Shown here piece after piece: positions 39,637 through 51,600 of a DNA stretch of 64,000 nt. The notes beneath the pieces were generated by a model. The model ran no database searches. It worked only from the letters and a program-made list of their open reading frames with translations, and was not told the DNA's origin. The stretch spans positions 16,238,521 to 16,302,520 of the forward strand of contig NC_092562.1 of the NCBI RefSeq assembly GCF_037975245.1. The letters are read 5' to 3'. The position numbers were made by a program, and so were the translations under genes. Within the stretch, counting starts at the first letter, position 1. Every line of letters starts with the position of its first letter. This DNA comes from Apostichopus japonicus (Eukaryota > Echinodermata > Holothuroidea > Aspidochirotida > Stichopodidae).

Positions 39637-42600
39637 GTGATGGTGATGGTGATGGTGATGGTGATGGTGATGGTGATGGTGATGGTGATGGTGGAGGTGG
39701 TGGTGATGATGGTGATGATGATGATGATGATGATGATGATCATACTTTGTGAATATGAAGCTATACCACAATGATTATGCATTACTAATAATTAATGTAT
39801 CTGCTGAAAGAAGTGAACATTATCAAGGTTTAGGTATAAAATTCTGTTCAGAATTAGTGTTATAAGAATAGATCATAATTTTTGACTAACAGAACAAAAA
39901 GTTATCGTGAAGATCATCGGTTTTCATTCTCTTTGTTTTATTTGATATCCTCTCCAGTTGACAACCGTAGGCGATGCACCTGGTCAAAATCATACAACTT
40001 TGATGAGTCTCGTCACTGCATTTTCCGAGAAATTCATCAAACTGTGGAATTTGGAAATATTCCCAGCCACTGATATGGCCAGGAGTATGAGGAAAAGTCC
40101 TTACAGGGTTAGTCTTCTTTTTTAAATTTCAGTTTTATTTAAAACCAACCCCCACAAATTGCCTTGGGTATCCAATAATACCAAAATCAGAGGAAATTTG
40201 ACATACGTTTACTGGCATAATTTTCTAAAGGATACCACCAACCTGGAAAAGCAATATATTTGAAAGAAGCAATTTGCCCTGTGGTCTGAATATGCAACGC
40301 ATGGAATGAATACGTTTAAAAGAAGAAAAGTTTGTTGAGAAAGTCTTACTACTTGCTTTTATGTTTACTTTAAACTTAATCTGTGGAAGTCTGGGTCATT
40401 TCAGGACAGATGTTACCCTCTCATAATCTGTGGAAGTCTGGGTCATTTCAGGACAGATATTACCATCTCATAGTCTGTGGAAGTCTCGGTCATTTCAGAC
40501 AGATATTACCATCTCATAATCGGAGGAAGTCTTGGTCTTTTCAGGACAGATATTACCCTCTCATAAGTCTCGGTCATTTCAGGACAGATATTACCCTCTC
40601 ATAGTCTTTGTAAGTCTGGGTCATTTCAGGACAGATGTTACCCTCTCATAATCTGTGGAAGTCTCGGTCATTTCAGGACAGATATTACCATCTCATAGTC
40701 TGTGGAAGTCTCGGTCATTTCAGACAGATATTACCATCTCATAATCGGAGGAAGTCTTGGTCTTTTCAGGACAGATATTACCCTCTCATAAGTCTCGGTC
40801 ATTTCAGGACAGATATTACCCTCTCATAGTCTTTGTAAGTCTTGGTCTTTTCAGGACAGATATTACCCTCTCATAAGTCTGGGTCATTTCAGGACAGATA
40901 TTACCCCTCATAGTCTTTGTAAGTCTGGGTCATTTCAGGACAGATGTTACCCTCTCATAATCTGTGGAAGTCTCGGTCATTTCAGGACAGATATTACCAT
41001 CTCATAGTCTGTGGAAGTCTCGGTCATTTCAGACAGATATTACCATCTCATAATCGGAGGAAGTCTTGGTCTTTTCAGGACAGATATTACCCTCTCATAA
41101 GTCTCGGTCATTTCAGGACATATTACCCTCTCATAGTCTTTGTAAGTCTGGGTCATTTCAGGACAGATGTTACCCTCTCATAATCTGTGGAAGTCTTGGT
41201 CATTTCAGGACAGATATTACCCTCTCATAATCTTTGTAAGTCTCGGTCATTTCAGGACAGTTATTACCCTCTCATAATCTGTGGAAGTCTTGGTCATTTC
41301 AGGACAGATATTACCCTCTCATAATCTGTGGAAGTCTCGGTCATTTCAGAACAGACATTACCCTCTCATAATCTGTGGAAGTCTTGGTCATTTCAGGACA
41401 AATATTACCCTTGTTTCATTTTTCTTCCATGTGTTCAGATGCTTTGTGCCCAGTCAGCCCTGGAGTTGCCAGATCCCAACCAAAATGAGGACAATCCCAT
41501 GATCCGTGCCAAGCTGGCATCACAGTGGGGTCGTAGTTGTGAAGAGGATCAGAAAGTAATGTACAAGGTTGGTTTACTGTAATCATCTTTCCAAGTCTTA
41601 ATGTTAAATCAATATATTAATAATGAAGAGAATGGATATATATATAGAGAGATGTTGAACTTCCTGATTGTTATTATTATTATCACTATCATTATCATAA
41701 AACATTTATCAAGTTGAAAACGTCAAACAAGGAATTCAAGCCAAACAAAATAGAACATTGCATACGGAAATCTATTATGTGTGCCTTCAAGCCAGGCTTG
41801 TTGTGAGTTTGTACAGATTCGGACATGTTTTCTAGCACAGTTGCCTGGACCTGCACTCACTAAATTTGGACTCACACCAGGTTTTAAAGCATTTTAGAAA
41901 TCTTGTGTCGGTACCAGTGCATGATTGCATTCTTGCACTAGCACCTAGAACCTAGAACCTGGTACTCATTTTCATACTCATTCTAGTACTCACGACAAAG
42001 GTACTTCTACTTGTACTCATGCAGCGTTGCGATGTTGTACTTGTATCACATGTCTGATTAGAGCATTATAAAGTTATGATGTGCGTGACTGTGGAAGTAC
42101 TTATCTATCATTGGGATTTGGAAAAGCTAGAATAAACTTAGAAAAGGGTATTTCACACTATCAGTAATTTCCAGTTGCTACTTCGAAATATCAGTCAAGT
42201 AGTAATGTGCATTGTTCAAACTTGAAAGTGGGGTGGAAGGACGGGTGTTGGGGTTGGTGGAGGGGGTATTAGGGTCAGATGCTTTTCAGGGTTGTTTTTT
42301 TTTTCACTTAAATCTGTACATGTCAGTAAAGTAGTTCCTGTATGTACTTTTCAAGAACCCTTGTCAAACACACAGAGGCTCAGTGTTTTGGTACTTTATG
42401 TGATAGTGTCTGTCAACAGTGTTTCCATAGTATTAGTGTTGTATTACCTTCATAACCTTTAGCCTATTTCTATATGTAAATACTGCCCTCTATTTTCCTT
42501 TGTCTTCTCCTATATTCATTGTTAAAGTGGCCATGACACGAAAATTTCAAAGTCCTATATTTTTGGGATCCATCAAAGAATGTTCTCTAAAACATGTATC

Positions 42601-45600
42601 AACCAATCTGCCAGTTTAAAACTTGATTTTTCAAGTCGAAAATTGAGAATGAATTTACCCTTTTCGGCGTTTGAAACTTTGTTTACTCGAAAATTTTCCG
42701 ATTCGCATGACGTCATGTGACGTCACGTTTTGAACACATTTGTTGTCGCTGCTACGGTACCATTCACGTACACAGTAGACAAGTACACATACCACTAGTA
42801 GTTCTAAACAAAACACCGATCACAAGTGCGATATCAAATCAAAATTTCCTGTGAAATGGCGGATCCAGAGCCAAATGCGGCAACCGAAGTTCAAAGTGAT
42901 AATGGTTCTTCACTAGGCAGTGAAATTGGGCTATAATTAGAGTGCCCTTTCTCATATTCGAAGCAGAGAGTGAAGGCGATGATCATTCCAATATTGATCC
43001 GAACGCTGAGGGTTGAGCGGAGGTGTTAGAACCGTATCAGTTCGAGCCTGTTAAACGAGCCGAAATTGAAGCTCCACAACATATCGAAGAAGAAATCCGT
43101 TCGAAACCATTGCAAGGAACATACAACGTGGTAAGAATTTATTAACGAAGCATTTAAAAACAAAATCCAGTCCATTTTGTGCATGTGTTGTTGGAATTCG
43201 CGGAACACCCTAAACCGTATTGTGCGTTGTGTTACGGTAACTTACAACCCATATGTAGAGTGTGTAGTACTAGTAGGGTTGGTTGCATACTGGAAGTTTG
43301 GCTCGGGGATGTAAGTTGCATTATGCAGCCATGCTAGGTAGGCATATGTGTTATTTCATACTCATTATTACTTGGCTAGTACTTTGGCCTGGAGTTTTGC
43401 AAATCAATTTTCTGAAACAAAAGAATGTTTCATGATACATGGAAGGTGTAAAATCACAACAAATGTAACCATAACTGTACATTGTGTGCCTGCTTGTTAT
43501 TGTGGACATCATGGTCAACATTAATACATTTTGAACTTTCATAAATTTTTTCCCAGGCGGTACAGATACATAGCCTACGGTCAACAGGTTCAATGATACT
43601 TGGGGTTCCTAGCAAGACACGTCAGGGTTGTGCTACCATCATGTGCAGTCCAAAGGATCAGAAGTGATTTTCCAGCCAATGGTCATTACACTGGATTGAA
43701 GTTGCCAGGAGAAAACTCATTGTATAGGAAGCCTTTCTAAACTACGATTGTGTTGGATTATCAATCCGTCAGGGTTCCCTCAGTGTTGATATATTGAAAT
43801 TCAAGACTTTTAATTCAGGATGAAAAGGTTATTTTCCAGACCCAACATCAACAATAAAAGAAAAGGCATGTTTTGAAGCATTTGGACACAAGTATTGGCG
43901 TGACCGTGATGTCATATAATATGTGCATAAGGGAACGGGCATTGACCTTTTTAGGGGCATTTACCTCGTTTGATTCGTACCTTTAATCTGGAAGCCAAAA
44001 TATCCATATCACCAATGATATTTGACAGAAAAGTCATAATAAAGACCAATGGAGGCAGCAGAACTCTTGAATGTTTAGACTGTTTCTTCAGCAGCAGTTG
44101 GTTTGTTTTGTAGTCTTTCTTCAAAAACTCAGCAGTACACCCTGTTAATGGTCTTGGATTGTTTTAATGCGTGTGATGCTGTGTTTCACATTGCCCATCA
44201 GTGTTGTACGTGTCGTCGTGCGTGGGTAACATTTTTGCATGTGAGTTGCGTCGTGCAGTGTTTCTTGGTTTAAATAACCCTGTATTCTATTTGCTTCTGG
44301 ATTATTCTAATTAATTTGTCACAACAACGATTGATAGCGATGGACATGCAACTGCTTTGTAGGCTTAAAGCAAAAAAATTCATGTAAGTTGTTTTCTTTT
44401 AACCTCCTTTGATGTCACAAATTACATTAGTGTAATTTAAGAATGATATTGTTTATGGAAAGTACAGTTTTACTTTTATGTCATATAATACAATGATTGT
44501 TGTTAATGTTAGTTCAGATTGTCCAGAATGACTGTCTAGAACTGATATTGAATAAATTTTGTTCAATGATTTAACACTTGAACTATGTTGTGTGAATTTT
44601 TGGCTCTGTGACTTTAAAATAAATCGCTTTGAGATTTAATTAAACAACCTTTGGAATAAAATCTTTTTACCTACCTATTTTGACCCATCCCCATTACCCC
44701 CACTCCCTCCACAACATAATAAATGGTTTTCCTGGAATAGGAATAAGAAATTATTGCTATAATTAACTGATCCAGCATATTCCAGAAATAAATTGGGGCA
44801 CTGAGATTTGTTCACAAGAAGATGTAACCCATCGCTTCTGAAGCTAACCTCATAGCTTATTAGTATACAATAGAGCAATGAAGGGGGTGTTAATTTAGAT
44901 GATACAGTAAAATCTCTTCGTCTATTGCGACTTCAGTGTAGTAACGCTAATACTATAGTACTACTAGTGGTCGGCGCGCTACCTCCTAAGGATCGCCACT
45001 TGCCCCATTGGAGGTTTCCTGTTCCCCGATCTGGTCTTCAGAGTAGTTTTTTTGTGGATTACTTGACAGAAGAATGACTCTTTTATGTCGAACCGTTAAA
45101 GTCCATTTGTTTTATTTCATAACAAAAAGGAGGGATCGTAGTATGCTTCCGTGAAGTGTTCGCTTCATTCGGAGCTGCATACTGGCTAGGCCCAGTGAAA
45201 TCGGCGCTGGTGTTGTGCACTAACTTGGTCATAATCGCCGTGTTTTTTTTCGTCCTTCAGCCATGGATGAAGGCTAATTGCATGGGTAATGATATTTATG
45301 CAGCCCCAACAACACAACGGACCGGCATTTCTCTCGGATAGTTTACAACAGTTGTAAAACAAACTTGAAATTTCTAACGATATAGCGTAATACAGTGGTT
45401 GTTCTCTCAGTGTAAATGTGCGTGTACTGTATATGGAACGGTATGATCGTCGCGCATCCGATACATGCCTGAGCTTTGCACGTGTGTTCCTAACATGACG
45501 TCATCATTGTCATGTTGTGAAATCGCATTCTCAGATATCTATTTTCGGATGCGAATATTAAAACGTTAATTACTAATTAGTCCTTGAAGTTTTCAAGGTG

Positions 45601-48600
45601 TTGAGGATAGTTTTGAACATAGATTTTCTCATAGATTCAGAGGAAGTTACTCTCGATGAGTTGGATTTTTCGTGTCATGGCCTCTTTAAACTTCATTACC
45701 TATCTATTCAAGAGTGATTTTTTATCAGAGAATATCAAGAAATGTAAGGACCTTCACAGTCAGGGGTTTGTATCCTTCTATCAAGGTTCCGTGAAAACTG
45801 CGAATAGAAGAAATCGAACCACAAAAAAATTCTATGTGTCCTCTTTGAAGCTAATTGGCACGTTCACATTTACAATATACTGACGTCGGGAAACATCTCT
45901 TGTATTTATAAAGTAAAGTAAAGTTGATCTCACTCCTGCATGAAAAGATTGTCTAAAGCTAACAAATGAAAGGAAAAGAGCTTTTTTCCACTTTAATCCT
46001 TCCAGCTAAAGATAGAAAATGGTTTGGCTGCTCCAGGTTCTGCACCTGCTGTGTTACCACTTGAACAAGAGTGTGAGCTTCACAAGGCCGAGAGGGGTGT
46101 GCTTTCTGATGAATGCTTAGCAGCGGACGAAATGGAGGGTGACTTGAAGACAGGCACGCTGGAACTCTCCCACAATGGGGTAATGAGATGCACAAATTAT
46201 TTATGAACATATAGTTTAATAAATTGATTGCATTATGGGAATTTTACAGCATTTGACAGAATAATTATGGAAATTATATTGATATTTTGCCAACACAATA
46301 ATTTGTCAACAAAATAGTTTGCTAACCGATTGAGCTATTAAACTTTTGGTATATAGGTGTTATAATTGCAATAAAATAAAAAACCTTTGGGTTGCTTTTT
46401 AGAAAATGATAGTAACTGATAACAGGAGAAAACATGAAAGAAATGCTGCATTACCAAACAAGAGGAAGCATAGGACATTGGCAAGAAAATTGCAAATTAA
46501 AATTTGGAAAAATGGAAAGAAATATTTAGTTAGAACTGGATGCAGACCAGTGAATTTAGGGTAATGAGGTCTTTTGATATACATTATTTTATTTTAGTAG
46601 TGCCAGATGAAGGATTTCTCGGAAGGGAAAACCCTGGTAAGACAAGTAATGTCAGATACCGAAATGGCTGCCAAAAATAGAAGAGCATTGATTGAATAAA
46701 AATAAAGAATGTAAAAAGTGTGCTAAATTTTTCCACCAGGGAGCTTCTTTGAGCAAACTTTTGTGCTTTGGCCTCTAAATTTTAAGCGCCAAAAATCTGC
46801 CCGAGTGTATTTCAATTTCGGATGGAACCCAGTTGATGATTATTATCATTTTTGACTTTGTTTTTGACTTTGTTATTAACAGATTGAATCAAGATGGAAG
46901 GGTGGATACTATGCAGCCCTTAATTTGTTGAAAAAGGTGTACAGTGAACATGCTCAAGTCGATTTCATCGATGTGTATAATCATCCGAACAAGGTAAGAA
47001 GTCAAATAAAAATAGTGAAATATCTCTCTTTCTATCCATCCCTACACTTTTTTCTTCAAGCGTTCTCTAACAATACCTTTACCCTTTTAGGCTATGCAGT
47101 ATCAATTCCAAATAAACTTATACTGTTTAAAGATAGAAAGTCAAATATTGTTCACCTTTCCCATATTTTCTGTTGTTATTAAAAATTGTGGCAAGGTCAG
47201 AAAAGGATTTTAGATTTGATTTCATCAGAACCATATCAAACATCTGAATGAAGTAAAAAAAAGGTAAGGTAAATATAGGCATCATTTCTTGATGCACATT
47301 TGCTTCCATTTTGAACAATCTTTCAGGTTCTATGGAAGTGGTCGACTTTGGAGAAGAAGAACTTGATGAATTTATTTATCAAAAATCCTCACGAGACGGT
47401 ACTCTTCACCAGGATGCCACTTCCGTTTGACTTCCCCGTGTACAACTATAATCACCAGTTGGGCTTCGTTAATGAAAAGACCTATGGTGAGTATCAAATA
47501 TATTAGGTGTGTCTATTTAATAACCTTGTAGGAAAACAGTGGTTCGGATCCAACCAACTGTTTTTGAGGAACGTTTACAAATTATAGTACCTGGAGTACG
47601 TATCCGGTATCCTACAGCCTATAATTGATAGTGTCAAACCAGCTATAAAAAATTATCAAACTAATGATTGCATTGTTCTGGAGAAGTCTCCATTCAAAAA
47701 ATTGTTTGACCTAATTTGCATATTTACATACCTAATTACATTAATATGTCAAACAACCTGCAGATTTGACATCCCCAAGTTTGTAACTTTTCTGTAAATA
47801 TTAAGGTTGGTATGTTCAGTATAAAACGAATATTTAAAAAACAGACCCACTGGCTCTGAATTCCATTTTTCTAGCAGGTATATTTCTTTTCTCTTTTCCA
47901 CCATGTAAAGGTTTAATAGCAAATATGCTCCTAAATGCCACTGTTAATTTTAGGAATAACCCTCCCTCCCTCCTCCCCTCCTCCCTCTCCTACCCCAAAA
48001 GAATATTGTAAAAAAAATCCCATTTTCCATAATTGTTTCTTGATACTTGTCTATAATTTTCAGTGTTTTTCTATACAATTCTTCTGAGAATTACTCAATG
48101 TAACCGTGCATTAACTGGACATTTAACATGACCGATCGAATCTTTCTGTTTGATTCCTGCAAATTTGTGGATTTGTAGACAGGGAAACACTGTCTCTGTG
48201 ATGATCAATCCACCGAGGATTTAAAGATGAGGTAACCCAAGGCAACAAATGTGACGAGAAAAGCATTTAATCGATTTCAAGTTTATGATAGTTTTCAATA
48301 AATTGTATGTTTTTGGTTTGGCATTCCTCTTTAGGTAAATGTAGGGTCACCTACAATGGCCAGATCATTACTTTTGATGAAGCCAAATTTGGATATAATC
48401 TGACCAGCTGCTACCATCTCATAGCAGAAGACTGTTCTGTCTCACAGAATTTCAGTGTTCTGAGTCGGACAGACTCTACATACGGAGCAACTGCTAAGGT
48501 ACAGTGCTATTTCTGGACCCACTTTATTTTTTTGTCCTGCAAGTTGCAATCTTTAATTGTTTGGTTGGTGATCATGGGGTTTGAATGAATGTTTCAATTT

Positions 48601-51600
48601 TGTGTCAGTGGATGTGGAGTGTTTCATTTTGGGAGATATTTTTCACATGAGTTCAAGCAAAGAATAGTACTAGTATAATAACAGTGCTATCTTACATACT
48701 GATGTAGCCGTGTACATAGTCAAGTATGCAGGTGGTGTCATGTTAGGCTTCCTCAAGCATTACAGCTCTCTATTCCATATCGCTAATACTGGTAAATTTT
48801 TAACTTTCTCAGGAAGCCATAACTGTGTGTACCCCTTTAAATTTGACTAGAAAATACCCAACCAGTTTACTTCTGTCTTATTGCAGGACTTGTTGGTTTA
48901 CGTTAAAGGGACCAAGGTGGAGGTAACTCGTTCTAGCAGTGGTACAAAGTTGGAGGTACACATAGAGGGCACCACATACTCGAACAGCAGTAACGAAATA
49001 GTGATCTTCTCGAATGGCACAATTATGGAGAAACCAAAGGTGAAGGGAGGCAAATCCCTGCTACGCTTGCAGAAAGCCAAGAGAGAATGGGGCTCGGACT
49101 TTCCTTCTTCTTCTTCGGTAAGTGACTGGTTTATTCACACAGTGATTCATTTTTTACATGACCGAGAGTGGTTTTTTTTTCAATTTTTTTTAATAAAAGT
49201 CGTAACGTTGCATGCATGTGGGACTAAATTTGTTTCTAATTTATTTGTGTTTTCCTCGTCAGATTTGTTTAATTACTTCTCTTTTCTCTCTCTAACAGTC
49301 GAGTGACTTTACCTCTGCGTTCAGCGATGCTCTGTCATTCAGCAGAGACGTGGACAGGATGACACGCAGAGAACAGAAACATTTCACTACCCTGACCAGG
49401 AACTTTACCAGCAAGATGACAAAGACTCAAGAAGCACCAACAGGTAACATCAAACATGATAGTATTAAAGCAGCATTTTGCGTCCTTTTCTATGATTTTT
49501 CTCAACCTCACTGACTCCACTATGCCATAACGACATATATAACTAGCTTATCTATGTAAATTTTACTTCAAATCATGGCATAAAAGTCGAAAAATTTGCA
49601 ACTTTCAACTTTGTTTTCCTCCAAGATATTTTCCGTTGGGGTCCCAATAAACCTCGCCCATAATATGAATATTTAAACACTACGAACGTCATTGACAGAT
49701 ACGTAATATAACACCACGCTTGATTTGTGTACAGTCTATATGGCAGTTGTACCAGGGAGTTGCATAACAACTCCCTGGTTGTACCAACGCAAAGTCTTGA
49801 ATCTATTTTTAGCAACGGCTCATAACTAAACCTGCATCTCTGATTGGTTGAATTCAAACTAGTGGGTTTGGGGGAACTGAATGCGATTAATTTTGTATGT
49901 GGAATTTGTCGTGGACACTCTTCTCATTATCTGCAAATATCCTTAATTACTCGCCAATTAACGTTTTTTGCAGGGAAAAACTTGGCTAATATCTTAATTT
50001 GCTGTTCTGTGATTGATATATGTAAAAAACTCGATGGACATGTCAAAATAGTAGAAAACGGCGACCAAACGCAAAATGCTGCTTTAAACACTTCAAAATG
50101 CTAGGATCGAGTCTCATCTAAGTCGAAAAGAAAAAAAAGATTCATAGGGATAAAAGTTGAAGCCTGCTTCACCAATGCAATTAGTTGCAAATTTATTTTA
50201 TAAGAAGAGTTTTCATTCGAAATCACACGACCATGGTGAAACCTCTTTACCAGATTGACTTTAGGTGTTAATTTGTTCAACATTCCAAATGCATGATATA
50301 GACTATGACTTCATGATTGGGGGAGGTTGTAATGTGTCATGATTCAAGTGGATGTAACCGTATATTATAACGCTCATAGACCTTCTGATGAGATGCTAAG
50401 CATATATCGTGATACTGATGCAGGGATATGTTGTTATAGTTGCAATGGTGGTTTATGATTCGGTGGGCATTGGCAGTGGTTGGTTTAATTGTTGTTGTCA
50501 GTTGCTAAATGGCGTTTTGGTGTTATTGATGGTAGTTATGGTCGCAGTTTTTGTGCTGGTTTCAATCGCTAATGTGGTTATCATTGCGGTTATTGATAGT
50601 TGTTATTGGGGGGGTGGGGAAGGATGGTGTTGCTTTAAAGGCAGTGGTGTTGTGTATGCATTAATGGTATGGTTTGTTTAGATAGTTCTTGCAGTGGTTG
50701 TTGGTGTTGCATTTGATGTGTAGTCATTTGTAGGGTGGGTGTTTTAGTGGTATTGTTAACAGTTGTCTTTTTTCTTTTTTTTTGTTTGGGGGGGAGTTAT
50801 TAGGTATCCCTATATCTCTATTGTCTATTCTGCTTGTACTGCTGGTATCAAACTCAAGAATCTGAATGGATAGGTGTGGTTTCAATTATATCATGTTTTG
50901 ACAATTTTTCTCCAGATTCTGTGAAGATTGTTGCTGTAATTACTCTCGGAGAGGAAGTTGCCCTGCATTCAGCCTTAGTTGGTTTGAATCTCCGTTTTGA
51001 TGGCAAGAATATCATTGTACAGGTATTAAGAAGATATTTTTCTATTTCATACTTAGATGTAACTTGCATTAGGAATAAGAGCCACATACAATTCCAAGTT
51101 GCCACAAAAGATGCCAAAATGCAAAAGATGATGTGCAGAACAAATTTTCAAGGATTTTTTCTGGTTGTCCCTCAGACACTTTTGGTTGTCAGAACAGTAA
51201 ATCTGATTCCCCCCTACCCCCCTCCCAACGAAACGTATCAAAATATAAAATGACTGAAATGTACACCGTATGAAAGATGTGTAGGTTTGGTGAATAAAGA
51301 ACCACCACTTTTGGGCCAATAACACTACCCTTTAGGTGGATCGTAGCCGAGGCATACCACTATGTTAATTTTTATTTTATTTCAGTGTCTCCAAAGTGAT
51401 GGGGTATTTAGTTATACGATGCAAACTGAATTTGATGTTAACTATTTGTCCGCTGTATGACCTCCAAAGTTTCATTTTGTGGCCTCATAGGATCGGACGA
51501 CCACTTAAAAAAATATACCCTGATATGTATAATTTGGTATTTAAGTAATTTGGTATTTTGCATTGAATGTGCTAAAATGGTGAATTTTGACTACCGAAAA

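Larger units (their letters stand above)
42526..45685. mobile_element. 3.16-kb TTAA transposon (Kolobok-like) with THAP and P2X7-ballast remnants
   Basis: It is flanked by TTAA (42522-42525 and 45686-45689), with inverted ends AG(T/A)GGCCATGACACGAAAA. The TTAA target and a THAP domain together fit the Kolobok superfamily. Two decayed coding modules are present: a + strand gene near the left end with a P2X7-ballast-like last exon, and a THAP domain on the - strand near the right end. No complete DDE transposase could be read. It lies in vitellogenin intron 25. Confidence 0.85.

Noticed and set aside
39501..39782. Long open frames of poly-Asp, poly-Met, poly-His and poly-Ile
   Set aside because: They are readings of a GAT-type microsatellite in all frames, with no splice or homology support.
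40383..41183. Repeated open frames (LPSHNLWKS-like peptides)
   Set aside because: Produced by the intronic minisatellite. The frame changes between units and no splice pattern joins them.
45156..45341. Apparent membrane-type protein on the + strand (hydrophobic VLCTNLVIIAVFFFVL)
   Set aside because: It is antisense to the THAP remnant inside the transposon and has no other support.
50409..50681. Val-rich 90-residue open frame
   Set aside because: It comes from GTTGTT/GTTATT low-complexity DNA in vitellogenin intron 31.
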